Assembly: GCF_001522585.2 (NCBI RefSeq)
Contig: NZ_CP013374.1
Span: forward strand, 372,001 to 436,000
From: Burkholderia sp. NRF60-BP8
GTDB taxonomy: Bacteria > Pseudomonadota > Gammaproteobacteria > Burkholderiales > Burkholderiaceae
Reading direction: 5' to 3'
DNA: 64,000 nt
Part shown: in pieces, positions 54,190-63,156 of the stretch
How positions within the stretch are numbered: position 1 is the stretch's first letter
How the letters are laid out: each line of letters opens with the position of its first letter
Notes under the pieces: model-generated
The model's database searches: none
Seen by the model: only the letters and a program-made list of their open reading frames with translations
Told to the model about the DNA's origin: nothing
Position numbers and translations under genes: made by a program

Positions 54190-54254
54190 TATCCATTGCA
54201 TTGTCGACATGAGCGCCGGCTTCTATCGTGAGGCCATACGTCAAGGAGACAGCA

Positions 54255-55205
54255 TTGAAAATCGCGATTCTGGGAGCCGGCGCACTGGGTTGCGCGATCG
54301 GCGCCACCCTCACCGAAGGCGGTCACGAGACCTGGTTGATCGACCGCTCGCCCACGCACGTCGATACGATGCGTCGCGACGGCCTGCGGGTCGACGACGC
54401 CCGCGGCTCCCGGCACGTACGCGTTCATGCGACGACGCAGGCTGCCGAAGTCGGCGCGGCCGACCTGGTGGTGGTGCTGGTCAAGTCGTTCCACACCGAC
54501 GCGGCCATCCGCGGCGCCCGGTCGCTCGTCGGGCCCGATACCGTCGTGCTGTCGCTGCAGAACGGCCTCGGACACGAGGAAATCCTGAGCGACGCCGTCG
54601 GCCGCGAGCGCGTACTCGCGGGCAAGACTTACGTCGGCGGCGTGCTTCGCGGGCCGGGCCATATCGAATCCGGCGTCATCGGCAAGGCCACTTACATCGG
54701 CGAACTCGACGGCCGCATCACGCCGCGCGTACGGGCGATCGCCGACGCGTTCGATACCGCCGGCCTCGCGACGACGATCAGCGACAACATCGTCGGCACG
54801 ATGTGGGACAAGCTGCTCGTCAACGTCGCGACCGGCGCGCTGACCGGCGTCACCGGCCTCACCTACGGCCAGCTTTACGACGAGCCGCTGCTGAAGGCGA
54901 CGTCGCTCGCGGCTGTCGCCGAGGCGATCGCGGCGGCGCAGGCGGCCGGCGTCAGGCTGTCGATGACCGATCCCGAACAGGCGTGGACGCTCGCCGCCGA
55001 GGGGCTGCCCGCGGCCTTCAAGACCTCGATGTTGCAAAGCCTGGAGAAAGGCTCGATCACCGAGATCGACTTCATCAACGGTTCGGTCGTGCGCGCCGGG
55101 CAGCGCTACGGCGTGCCGACCCCGGTCAACGCCACGCTCGTCGCCTGCATCAAGGGGCTGGAGCGCGCGATGGCCGATCGCCGGCGCGAGGAGGCTGCCG
55201 CATGA
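54255..55205 (+). CDS. Ketopantoate reductase-like (PanE/ApbA) dehydrogenase
   Basis: The TTG at 54255 with AAGGAG about 8 bases upstream gives MKIAILGAGALGCAIG at residue 1, the normal Rossmann start of the family, and 316 residues. The GTG at 54228 has no ribosome site. Family residues visible are VVLVKSFHTDAA with the Lys, LQNGLGHEEIL with the Asn, MWDKLLVNVATGALTGVTG, and the C-terminal SMLQSLEKGSITEIDFINGSVV with Glu and Ser. Being in a catabolic-looking operon with CoA enzymes, it probably reduces a 2-oxo acid other than ketopantoate. Its stop overlaps the next start (ATGA). Confidence 0.84.
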   Translation: MKIAILGAGALGCAIGATLTEGGHETWLIDRSPTHVDTMRRDGLRVDDARGSRHVRVHATTQAAEVGAADLVVVLVKSFHTDAAIRGARSLVGPDTVVLSLQNGLGHEEILSDAVGRERVLAGKTYVGGVLRGPGHIESGVIGKATYIGELDGRITPRVRAIADAFDTAGLATTISDNIVGTMWDKLLVNVATGALTGVTGLTYGQLYDEPLLKATSLAAVAEAIAAAQAAGVRLSMTDPEQAWTLAAEGLPAAFKTSMLQSLEKGSITEIDFINGSVVRAGQRYGVPTPVNATLVACIKGLERAMADRRREEAAA

Positions 55206-55594
55206 ATGCCACGAAAGCCTATCTCGAACACGTTGCGATCTGGGTGAAGGACATCCGCTGGCACATCCGCTTCTTCGAGGACGTGCTCGGCATGACGCTG
55301 CGCGAAGTGGACGGCACGCTCGACGCGCCGCGACAGTACTGGACGCTCGGCGGCCTGCAGTTCATCCACGCGCCGGAACACGACGGCCCCGAAGGCAGGC
55401 TCGCGCATCTCGGCGTGATGTGCGAAGACCTGGAGGCCGCGCTGGCCACCGCGCGGCGGTTCGACGTGACGGAGATGCCGCAGGGACGCAACTGGCTTCG
55501 CCTGCCCGACGGGCTCGCCGTCGAACTGATTCAGGCCCGGCCGGCTTCCTGCGTCGCGCAGGCACTGGCGATCGACCCGCGCGCGGAGGCATGA
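55202..55594 (+). CDS. VOC-superfamily (glyoxalase-like) protein
   Basis: This 130-residue single-module protein overlaps its neighbours by 4 bases on both sides. VOC elements are LEHVAIWVKDIRWHIRFFEDVLGMTLRE with a metal-ligand His in LEHVAIW, the central QYWTLGGLQFIHAP, and LAHLGVMCEDLEAAL with a second His. The end WLRLPDGLAVELIQ supplies the Glu ligand. It may be an isomerase, epimerase or lyase on a CoA or acid intermediate; the length allows a homodimer with two metal sites. Confidence 0.8.
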   Translation: MNATKAYLEHVAIWVKDIRWHIRFFEDVLGMTLREVDGTLDAPRQYWTLGGLQFIHAPEHDGPEGRLAHLGVMCEDLEAALATARRFDVTEMPQGRNWLRLPDGLAVELIQARPASCVAQALAIDPRAEA

Positions 55595-56055
55595 CCATGA
55601 CGATCGTCGAGAAATACTGGGACGACGCCCGCGAGGGCGACACGTGCACGAGCCCGAGCTACGTCGTGACCAAGGAACGCATTCTCGCGTATGCCGACCT
55701 CACCGGCGACCATACGCCCGTTCACGTGGACGAGGATTACGCGAACGCCAGCCATTTCGGCTGCCTCGTCGCGCACGGGCTGTTCGGCCTGTCCGTCGCC
55801 GACGGCCTGAAGACCCAGAGCGACTATCGGTTCCTGCCGGGCATGTCGCTCGGCTGGACCTGGGATTTCCTGCTGCCGATCAAGGTCGGCGACGTGCTGC
55901 ACGTGACGTTCCGCGTCGGTTCGATGCGGGCGAGCAAGAGCCGCCCGGACTGGGGCATCGTCGTGCTGCCGTCGGAACTGATCAATCAGGACGGGCAGGT
56001 CGTTCAACGCGGCGAACATCGTCTGATGGTGCCGCGCCGTCCGGAGGCACGATGA
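55591..56055 (+). CDS. MaoC-like (R)-enoyl-CoA hydratase family protein
   Basis: This 154-residue hot-dog protein begins MTMTIVEKYWDDAREGD, overlapping the VOC gene (ATGA). The hydratase motif is intact: ILAYADLTGDHTPVHVDEDYANAS with Asp and His, followed by GCLVAHGLFGLSVADGL. The rest, GMSLGWTWDFLLPIKVGDVLHVTFRV, fits the family. It should hydrate or dehydrate a short enoyl-CoA or related acid made by the adjacent CoA-transferase. Confidence 0.85.
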   Translation: MTMTIVEKYWDDAREGDTCTSPSYVVTKERILAYADLTGDHTPVHVDEDYANASHFGCLVAHGLFGLSVADGLKTQSDYRFLPGMSLGWTWDFLLPIKVGDVLHVTFRVGSMRASKSRPDWGIVVLPSELINQDGQVVQRGEHRLMVPRRPEAR

Positions 56056-57278
56056 TGCAGGCTCGTCCCCTCGAAGGCATTCGCGTCGTCGACTACAGCC
56101 ACTTTCTCGCCGGCCCGTATGTCGGGCGCTGTCTCGCCGCGCTCGGCGCCGAAGTCATCAAGGTCGAGCGTCCCGGCGCCGGCGACGCCGGGCGCCAGCA
56201 CGCGACCGTGCTCGACGACCAGCAAAGCGGCTACTTCCTGCAGCTCAACATGGGCAAGCGCGGCGTGAGCGTCAACATGAAGGACGCGCGCGGCAAGGCG
56301 TTCATGCAGCGGCTGTGCGACTCCGCCGACGTCTTCATCGAGAACTACCGGCCGGGCGCGCTGGACAAGCTCGGGCTCGGCTATGCCGAACTGTCGGCGC
56401 GCAATCCGGGCCTCGTCTACTGCTCGATTTCGGCGTACGGGCACACCGGTCCCGACGCGCATCGCGCGGGCTTCGGGCTGATCGCCGAAGCGAAGAGCGG
56501 GATCATGCAGATGGTCGGCACGCCCGGCGAGCGGCCGCCGCTGCTGCGCATTTCGCTCGGCGACATGTACACCGGCATTCATGCGGTCGCGGCGATCAAT
56601 GCCGCGCTGCTCGGGCGCGTGAAGAGCGGCCGCGGGCAACACGTCGACATGGCGCTGTACGACACGCTGGTGTCGATGCACGAATACGCGGTGCAGTGCT
56701 ACACGCTGCAGGGCGTGCTGCCCGAGCAGACCGGGCACGACATGCCGACGTCGACACTCTACGGCGTGTTCCGTGCCGCTGACGGCGATCTCGTGATCGC
56801 CGCGCAGGTCGACGATGCGTGGAAGCGCTTCGCACAACTGATCGCGTCGCACGGCGGCCCGGCGGGTTTCGGCGCCGACACGCGGTTTCACGACAGCACC
56901 GGCCGCAACGCACACCGCGCGGAGATCCTGTCGGTGGTCGAGCCGTGGGTGGCCGCGCGTTCCGTCGCGTCGGTACTGGACCTGCTGGACGGCATCGACG
57001 TGCCGTGCGCGAAGGTGCAGCGCATCGACGAGGTGTTGAACGATCCGCAGATCCAGGCCAGGGGCATGGTCGTCGAGCAACAGCATCCGCGCTACGGGAC
57101 GCTGCGTCTGCCCAACCTGCCGTTCCGGTTTTCCGATTGCGATACGACGATTCGCGACGTCGCGCCCGATCTCGGGCAGCACAACGCGGAAGTCGCGCGT
57201 TCCCTCGGGTTCGATTCGGCCGAAATCGACGCGATGCAGGCCGATGGCGTCCTCTATTCGAAAGCGAGCCAACGATGA
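56052..57278 (+). CDS. Family III (CaiB/BaiF-type) CoA-transferase
   Basis: The ATG at 56052 (or the adjacent ATG at 56055) overlaps the MaoC gene stop; GGAGG lies 5-8 bases upstream. The protein has 408 residues. Family signatures are PLEGIRVVDYSHFLAGPYVGRCLAALGAEVIKVERP, FIENYRPGALDKLGLGYAELSARNPGLVYCSISAYGHTGP and the catalytic Asp in LRISLGDMYTGIHAV near residue 170. It activates a carboxylic acid by CoA transfer. With MaoC beside it, mesaconate- or itaconate-like dicarboxylates are reasonable guesses, but no CitE-type lyase is present here. Confidence 0.88.
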   Translation: MMQARPLEGIRVVDYSHFLAGPYVGRCLAALGAEVIKVERPGAGDAGRQHATVLDDQQSGYFLQLNMGKRGVSVNMKDARGKAFMQRLCDSADVFIENYRPGALDKLGLGYAELSARNPGLVYCSISAYGHTGPDAHRAGFGLIAEAKSGIMQMVGTPGERPPLLRISLGDMYTGIHAVAAINAALLGRVKSGRGQHVDMALYDTLVSMHEYAVQCYTLQGVLPEQTGHDMPTSTLYGVFRAADGDLVIAAQVDDAWKRFAQLIASHGGPAGFGADTRFHDSTGRNAHRAEILSVVEPWVAARSVASVLDLLDGIDVPCAKVQRIDEVLNDPQIQARGMVVEQQHPRYGTLRLPNLPFRFSDCDTTIRDVAPDLGQHNAEVARSLGFDSAEIDAMQADGVLYSKASQR

Positions 57279-58108
57279 CTGATCGATACGCGGTGATCGG
57301 CAATCCGATCGGACACACGAAATCCCCGCTGATTCACGGCCTCTTCGCGCAAGAGACGCGACAGAACCTCCGCTATACGGCGATCGAAGGCCCGCTCGAG
57401 CCGGCAGGTGCTTTTGCTGCAACGGTGCGTGCGTTTTTCGATGGCGGCGGCAAGGGCATCAACGTCACCGCGCCGTTCAAGCTCGACGCGTTCGCGATGT
57501 CGGACGAACGCAGCGAGCGTGCGCGGCTCGCGGGCGCGGCCAACGCACTCAAGTTCGACGGCGGCCGCATCCTGGCGGACAACTTCGACGGCATCGGGCT
57601 GGTTCGCGATATCGAAGCGAATCTCAATCTGCCGATGGCCGGCAAGCGCGTGCTGGTGCTCGGTGCGGGCGGCGCGGCGCGCGGCGCGCTGTTGCCGTTC
57701 CTCGAAGCCGGCCCGGCGGAACTCGTGATCGCGAATCGCGACGTCGACAAGGCGCGCGCACTGGCCGCGCAGGTGGCCGGGCGCGGTCCGCTCGTGGCCG
57801 GCAGCTACGCGGACCTCGCGCGGATGGGACGTTTCGACCTGGTCGTCAATGCGACGTCGGCCAGCCTGACCGGCGACCTGCCGCCCGTCCCGCCGAGCGT
57901 GTTCAGTCCGACGGGAACCGCCTACGAACTCGCCTATGGCAAGCGGCTCACGCCGTTCCTCCGGCTCGCGAAAAACGCGGGCGTGCACGGGATCGCGGAC
58001 GGCGTCGGCATGCTGGTCGAGCAGGCGGCCGAGGCGTTCGCATGGTGGCGCGGCGTGCGCCCCGCGACCAGTGCGGTGATCGACCGGCTGGCCGTGCCGT
58101 TCGACTGA
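57275..58108 (+). CDS. aroE: Shikimate dehydrogenase paralogue (AroE-like)
   Basis: This 277-residue protein is coupled to the CoA-transferase gene by an ATGA overlap. The N-terminal substrate domain has GNPIGHTKSPLIHGLFAQ, the catalytic Lys69 in INVTAPFK and Asp105. The Asp motif reads NFDGIG where housekeeping AroE usually has NTDG. The Rossmann domain has LVLGAGGAARGAL and ANRDVDKARAL. The family normally reduces 3-dehydroshikimate with NADPH. The catabolic operon and the altered motif suggest a quinate/shikimate-dehydrogenase-like or novel substrate role rather than aromatic amino acid synthesis. Confidence 0.8.
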   Translation: MTDRYAVIGNPIGHTKSPLIHGLFAQETRQNLRYTAIEGPLEPAGAFAATVRAFFDGGGKGINVTAPFKLDAFAMSDERSERARLAGAANALKFDGGRILADNFDGIGLVRDIEANLNLPMAGKRVLVLGAGGAARGALLPFLEAGPAELVIANRDVDKARALAAQVAGRGPLVAGSYADLARMGRFDLVVNATSASLTGDLPPVPPSVFSPTGTAYELAYGKRLTPFLRLAKNAGVHGIADGVGMLVEQAAEAFAWWRGVRPATSAVIDRLAVPFD

Positions 58109-58278
58109 ACACGCGATGGGGTGTCGGCATGCAGCCGATCCCGATGCGCGACGGCATCGAACGCGGCAGGGGCGGCAGGCGCGATCGGGTAGACTCGGCG
58201 CGTCCATACGAACGAGCCACGTCGCGCGACGTTGCGTTGCCGCCGCCCGCTTCCCCCGCCCCTTCCCCGCCCTAGACC

Positions 58279-59526
58279 GTGCCGAACCCCGTCATGCCGG
58301 ACACCACGCGCCCCGCTCGCCTGAACTTCGCGCTCATGTTGCCGCTGTTGCTGGCGGCCCAGCCGGTGGCGACCGACAGTTATCTGCCTGCGCTGCCTGA
58401 AATCGCCGCGACGCTGGGCTCCGCCAGCGTCAGCCTCACGGTGTTCGCATTGATATTCGGTGTCGGACAGTTGCCGATGGGCAGTCTGTCGGACCGGTTC
58501 GGCCGTCGCCCCGTCTTGCTGGCCGGCCTGACGCTCTATGCGCTGACCGCATTGGCGGCGGCGCTCGCGTCGACCGCCGCGATGCTGGTGACCGCGCGTG
58601 CGATGCAGGGCTTTGCCATGGCCGCGATACTGGTATGCGCCCGCGCGACGGTGCGCGACCGGTATTCGGCGGGCGACGGCCCGTACGTGATGGCACGCGG
58701 CTTCATGGGAATGGGGATGATGGCGTTCCTCGCCCCGATCGTCGGGGCGTACGTCACGCAGCACGCCGGCTGGCGATGGGTACTCGCGGGGATGAGCCTG
58801 TATGCGTTCGGCTTGCTCGTCATGTGCGCGTACGGCTTCGAGGAAAGCGCCGCGAGAATCGCGCCGCGCCGGAACTCGGCCGGGGACGTGCGCGAGATAT
58901 TCGGCAATGCTCCGTTCAGGGTATGGACGCTGCTGGCCGCGTCGACGTACACCGGCATGTTCTGTTTTCTGCTGCTTTCTCCGACGATCTATATCCGGCA
59001 GTTCGGCATCTCGCCGCAGCGATACGGCTGGATCCCCGCGAGCGGGACGCTCGTCTACGTCCTGAGTACCTTTGGCTGCCGGCAGTTGCTGCGACGTCAA
59101 AGCATGCTGCGCACGGTGCGTCAGGGTGCAACGTTGAGCCTGTCAGGGGCGGTGATCCAGGCTTTGGGGTGTGCGCTGCTTCCCGGCAGCATCTGGCCGC
59201 TGCTCGTCGGGCATGGCGTGTATTGCCTCGGCCACGGAATCCATCAGCCGTGCGGGCAGGCAGGCGCGGTCAGCGGCCTGCCTCATCTTGCCGGTCGCGC
59301 GGTATCGTGGTCCGGCTTCATCATGATGTTCTTCGCGTTCGGCGTGGGACAGACGGCGGCGGTTTTCACCGATCCGCGCTATCAGTCGGGCGCGTGGCCG
59401 ATGGTGGCGCCGATGCTCGTCGTCGGCGTCACGCTGGTCGCGATCGCGTTTGCGTGGTTGCCGAAAATCGGCGATGCGACTTTGGTCGCGGCAACGGTTC
59501 CGGCGCGCGCGGTGGAGGGTCGCTGA
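58279..59526 (+). CDS. MFS transporter, Bcr/CflA (DHA1) type
   Basis: This 415-residue, 12-helix transporter could start at GTG 58279 or at ATG 58294 (MPDTTRPARLN); neither has a clear ribosome site. Motifs are LLLAAQPVATDSYLPALPEIAATL in helix 1, FGVGQLPMGSLSDRFGRRPVLLAG (motif A) and ARAMQGFAMAAILVCARATVRDRY, all typical of Bcr/CflA. It follows the panE-aroE operon after 170 bases on the same strand, so it may take up that operon's substrate or be an independent drug efflux pump. Confidence 0.85.
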   Translation: MPNPVMPDTTRPARLNFALMLPLLLAAQPVATDSYLPALPEIAATLGSASVSLTVFALIFGVGQLPMGSLSDRFGRRPVLLAGLTLYALTALAAALASTAAMLVTARAMQGFAMAAILVCARATVRDRYSAGDGPYVMARGFMGMGMMAFLAPIVGAYVTQHAGWRWVLAGMSLYAFGLLVMCAYGFEESAARIAPRRNSAGDVREIFGNAPFRVWTLLAASTYTGMFCFLLLSPTIYIRQFGISPQRYGWIPASGTLVYVLSTFGCRQLLRRQSMLRTVRQGATLSLSGAVIQALGCALLPGSIWPLLVGHGVYCLGHGIHQPCGQAGAVSGLPHLAGRAVSWSGFIMMFFAFGVGQTAAVFTDPRYQSGAWPMVAPMLVVGVTLVAIAFAWLPKIGDATLVAATVPARAVEGR

Positions 59527-59834
59527 GTTGCGGTGGAGAATCGGCGGGTGAAGATCGCACGGCAGCGCCAGCAGATGCCAGTCGAACGCGAAACCCGTCG
59601 CGCGATAATCGGCCACGCGCTCGTCGCCCCCACGATGCTGGAGGTAAGGTCGGTACCGCGTCGTCGCGTTCGGTGCCGCGCAGCGGATCTCGAACAGGCA
59701 CGGCAACCGCGAACCAAAGCGCCGCGCCGATCAGCCGATCCGGCGCGGACGAAACGCTCTCGGCTATCGGGAAAGCGGGAGGTACTGCGTTTTTCATGCA
59801 CGCGGATCTCGCCGACCCAAGCCCCCCCAAACCA
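59527..59834. other. Convergent intergenic region between MFS and cysteine-synthase-like genes
   Basis: This stretch of 308 bases has no supported gene. Open frames here are short extensions of shadow frames from the neighbours. No repeat, tRNA or strong hairpin was seen. Confidence 0.5.
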
Positions 59835-60773
59835 TCAGCCCATCGTTTGCGCGAACGACTTCAGATACTTCATGCCCGTGTCGCACATGATCGTCACGAT
59901 CGTGGCGTCCGGGCCGAGCCGTTCGGCGAGTCGCAATGCGCCGGTTACGTTGGCGCCGGTCGACGTACCGCAGAACAGCCCCTCCTCGGCGGCCAGCCGG
60001 AACGCCATGGCTCTCGCGTCCTCCGTCGAGACGCGCTCGAGTTCGTCCGCGATACCGTCGCGCCAAAGCGGCACGACATAGCCCGCGCCGATTCCGTCGA
60101 TCTTGTGCGCCCCGGTCGGCCCACCCGACAGCACCGCCGATTCGGCCGGCTCGACACCGGCGATCCGGATGCGTGCGTCATGCTCGCGCAAGCGCCGCGA
60201 AATCCCGCGCAGCGACGCAGCCGTACCGACGCTCTGGACGAAACCGTCGAGACGGCCGCCGGTCTGCTCCCAGATCTCGTCGGCCATCTTCGTATAGGCG
60301 CCGAGCTGATCGGTGTTTTCCATCTGTGCGGTGAGGTATGCGCCCGTCTCGCCGGCGATCCGATGCGCTTCGCGAATCATGTCCTTCGTCAGCTTCTCGG
60401 TTTGCTTGCCGTTGTCGCTCGGGACGAGCGTCAGCTTCGCGCCGAGCAGGCGCATGTGATCGAGCTTCTCCTTCGCGAACGCATCCGATGAAACCAGATG
60501 CAGCGGATGCCGCTTGACGGCGCACACCAGCGCGAGCGACACGCCCGTGCTGCCGCCGGTGTACTCGACCACCGCGCCGCCGGCCGGCAGACGCCCATCG
60601 CGCTCGGGCGCTTCGATCATCGCCAGCGCGATCCGGTCTTTCATGCTGCCGGTCGGATTCTGGCTTTCGAGCTTGACGAACAGACGCGCGCCGTTCTTCG
60701 GGACAACATATCGTAACGGGACGAGCGGCGTGTTGCCGATCGTGTCGAGGATGCTGCCGGGAGTCGATTTCAT
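59835..60773 (-). CDS. Cysteine synthase-family PLP enzyme
   Basis: The start is placed at MKSTPGSILDTIGNTPLVPL (ATG at 60773), giving 312 residues; the upstream extension has no homology-like sequence. The fold type II PLP lysine is Lys45 in NPTGSMKDRIA, followed by EYTGGSTGVSLAL. VQSVGTAASLRGISRRL occupies the phosphate-loop position, usually GTGGT, and FCGTSTGANVTGAL is the C-terminal PLP site, usually GISSGA. The changes in both loops suggest a CysM/CBS-like or non-cysteine beta-substitution role. It is alone on the minus strand with its own promoter region. Confidence 0.83.
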   Translation of the reverse strand: MKSTPGSILDTIGNTPLVPLRYVVPKNGARLFVKLESQNPTGSMKDRIALAMIEAPERDGRLPAGGAVVEYTGGSTGVSLALVCAVKRHPLHLVSSDAFAKEKLDHMRLLGAKLTLVPSDNGKQTEKLTKDMIREAHRIAGETGAYLTAQMENTDQLGAYTKMADEIWEQTGGRLDGFVQSVGTAASLRGISRRLREHDARIRIAGVEPAESAVLSGGPTGAHKIDGIGAGYVVPLWRDGIADELERVSTEDARAMAFRLAAEEGLFCGTSTGANVTGALRLAERLGPDATIVTIMCDTGMKYLKSFAQTMG

Positions 60774-60895
60774 GTTGATCTCTGAAGTGAACGAACCGGT
60801 ACGAGCAGGCGGATGGCGGTTGAACAGATCCGGGAATGCCGGAAATGCTTCGCAGTCTAGACGCACGACGAGGCCTTGCGCCATAGTCATAAATG

Positions 60896-60907
60896 ACATT
60901 AATGGCG
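60896..60907. promoter_or_regulatory. GTCATAAATGAC palindrome upstream of the cysteine-synthase-like gene
   Basis: GTCAT and ATGAC flank AA to form a perfect 12-base dyad about 125 bases upstream of the start at 60773, in the only AT-rich patch of this gap. It is a candidate operator or promoter overlap. Confidence 0.35.
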
Positions 60908-61014
60908 GCATTTACGACATCCCTTCGGCATGGAAACCGCTCTCCGCCTGATCGGAAATCCGATGCATGGGCGGGCGCGGCGCAAGCGCACCACGCGTCG
61001 CCCGCCGCATTCGT

Positions 61015-61881
61015 TCAGACCGTACGCGACGCCAGCTCGCCCAGCACCGTGTCCAGCGCGACATGGCCGCGCAAGATATCGTCAGGATTGCTGTCGAAAT
61101 CGATCCAGCCTTCGTTGAAGCCATCCAGCATGCGCATGCGCGGGAGCGGATGCTTCATACCCTGCGCGCGAAACAGCGCTTCCCACGTTCGCCTGTCGAC
61201 GGCTTCCGCGCGCACGTCCCGGCCCAACACGCGAGCGAAGGCCAGCGCGAGATCGTGGGGGCTCACCCGGCGCGGGCCTTCGAGCTCGACGACACGCACC
61301 CCGCTCCACGTCTGCTGCAGCAGTTCCGCCGCAACACGGCCCACGTCCGCGGTGGCGACCATCGGCACGGGCTTGTCGAGCGGCTGCAGGTAACTGGCGA
61401 CGACGCCCCCGTCGCGCGCGGACGCGACATCCCACGCGGCGTTCTCCATGAACCAGCCGGGCCGCAGGAACGTCACCGGCATCGGCATCTCGCGCAGCGC
61501 CTGCTCCATCAGCGTGAGTTGCGTGAGCAGATTGGTCTCGTGGGCCTGCGCGCCGATCGTCGACAGGCAAACGACCTTTTCCGGACGCGCCGTCAGAAGC
61601 GCGGCGGATACGGCTTCGATCACCTTCCGCGCCTCGGGAAACCCGGGCGCCGGATCGAACACCGGCGGCAGCAGGATGAAAACGCCCGACGCGCCGGCGA
61701 ACGCGGCGGCAAGCGACGCAGGGTCTTCCATGACCGCGGTCGCCATCTCGCACCCGCGCTCCGCCCATGCCCTTGCCCGCGTCGTGTCGCGTACGACCGC
61801 GCGCACCGGCCGCCCCGCGGCCAGCAGCTCGCGGGCCAGTGCGCCGCCGACCTGGCCGGTGATTCCTGTGATGGCATACAT
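61015..61881 (-). CDS. NmrA-like NAD(P)-binding oxidoreductase or sensor
   Basis: The start is MYAITGITGQVGGALARELLAAG (ATG at 61881, GGAGA 8 bases upstream), giving 288 residues. The GITGQVGG loop is the atypical-SDR nucleotide site, and VRAVVRDTTRARAWAERGCEM is an NADP-preferring strand end. FILLPPVFDP, KVVCLSTIGAQAHETN and MPVTFLRPGWFMENAA match the NmrA/QOR2-like family, in which the SDR Tyr-Lys pair is usually lost. It is divergent from a LysR gene 210 bases away. A quinone reductase or redox-sensing function is most likely. Confidence 0.85.
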   Translation of the reverse strand: MYAITGITGQVGGALARELLAAGRPVRAVVRDTTRARAWAERGCEMATAVMEDPASLAAAFAGASGVFILLPPVFDPAPGFPEARKVIEAVSAALLTARPEKVVCLSTIGAQAHETNLLTQLTLMEQALREMPMPVTFLRPGWFMENAAWDVASARDGGVVASYLQPLDKPVPMVATADVGRVAAELLQQTWSGVRVVELEGPRRVSPHDLALAFARVLGRDVRAEAVDRRTWEALFRAQGMKHPLPRMRMLDGFNEGWIDFDSNPDDILRGHVALDTVLGELASRTV

Positions 61882-62091
61882 TGCTCGTTCTCCATGTGTG
61901 AATACGTGGGTCGCATTCTGGACAAACGCCGAAAGAAACAAAACGACATGGATGGCATCAGATCAGTGACAACGCGTCATCAATTGGGCATGATCGACGC
62001 GGACGCCCGGCGGCACCGCGCCGTACGGCGTTCGCGCGTCGGCCTTCCGTGGGCCGCTCGCCACCCGCTCCCCGTATTCACTCGAACGACG

Positions 62092-63024
62092 ATGAGATCC
62101 AGTAGCGAAAAACTGTCCGGCAGCATCAGCGTGTTCGCCGCCGTGGTCGATGCCGGGACGTTCGCGGCTGCCGCCGACGTGATCGGCATGACGCCGCCGG
62201 GCGTCAGCCGAGCGATTGCCCGGCTGGAAAGAAGGCTGAACATCCGGCTGTTCAACCGAACGACGCGATCCGTGTCGCTCACCGAAGAGGGCCGCCGCTT
62301 TTACGAGCAGGTCATGCCCCATCTCGCCGGGCTGGAGGAAGCCGCCGCGGCGGCCGCAGGCGGCGCCTCCGCCGTGCGCGGAAAGCTGCGAATCAATCTG
62401 GATCCGGTCGTCTACCGGGCCATTCTCGGGCCACGGCTCGATGCGTTCATGGACGCGCATCCCGAGCTCGAAATCGAGCTCATCGCGCGAGACAGCCTCG
62501 GCGACCTCGTCATGGACGGCTTCGACCTCGCCGTGCGATTCGGCGAACCGCGGGCGTCCAGCCTGATCGCGAGAAAGCTGCTCGACACCGGCGTCGTGAC
62601 GGTCGCGGCGCCCTCGTACATCGCGCGCCGGGGGCGGCCGGCAAAACCCCAGGACCTCGAGAACGGACTCCACCGCTGCCTGGAATTTCGCAACCCCGAG
62701 ACAGGCAAGCCGTTCGCGTGGGAATTCCATCGCAAGCGCAAACGCATCGTGGTCGACACCCGCGGACGCCTCACGGTCAACGATCCGGGCGCGCTGCTCA
62801 ATGCGTGCCTCGCCGGTTCCGGAATCGCGCAGATGCTGTTGCTCGGCGCCGAGCCGCTGATCGCCGACGGCCGGTTGATCGATCTCTTTCCCGAGTGGGC
62901 CGACGAGCGGTATCCGTTATACGCGTACTACCCGTCCCGGCATCACGTGCCGGCAAAGACGCGCGCGTTCCTGGATTTCATGATCGAACTGACGGGCGTT
63001 CACGCGGACGTCGGCACGCGCTAG
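62092..63024 (+). CDS. LysR-type regulator
   Basis: This 310-residue LTTR starts at MRSSSEKLSGSISVFAAVVDAG. The helix-turn-helix is GTFAAAADVIGMTPPGVSRAIARLERRLNIRLFNRTTRSVSL. The effector domain begins GKLRINLDPVVYRAILGPRLDAFMDAHPELEIEL. It is divergent from the NmrA-like oxidoreductase and probably controls it. No clear ribosome site was found before 62092; no better in-frame start was seen. Confidence 0.86.
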   Translation: MRSSSEKLSGSISVFAAVVDAGTFAAAADVIGMTPPGVSRAIARLERRLNIRLFNRTTRSVSLTEEGRRFYEQVMPHLAGLEEAAAAAAGGASAVRGKLRINLDPVVYRAILGPRLDAFMDAHPELEIELIARDSLGDLVMDGFDLAVRFGEPRASSLIARKLLDTGVVTVAAPSYIARRGRPAKPQDLENGLHRCLEFRNPETGKPFAWEFHRKRKRIVVDTRGRLTVNDPGALLNACLAGSGIAQMLLLGAEPLIADGRLIDLFPEWADERYPLYAYYPSRHHVPAKTRAFLDFMIELTGVHADVGTR

Positions 63025-63156
63025 CGCGGTTCCGGCGGAGCCCACGGAACCTTGCCTCGGCATGCGCGGCGTACGACGGCGCCGCGGTCGACGCAGCGAC
63101 GGCGTTCGAGCCCGGTCGCTCGCGTTGGCGAAGCCATGCCGGCCGTATCGAGGACG

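Noticed and set aside
58635..60491. A long plus-strand frame running from the MFS gene through the intergenic gap into the cysteine-synthase-like gene
   Set aside because: It is out of frame with the MFS gene and antisense to the PLP enzyme, Arg-rich and without any domain.
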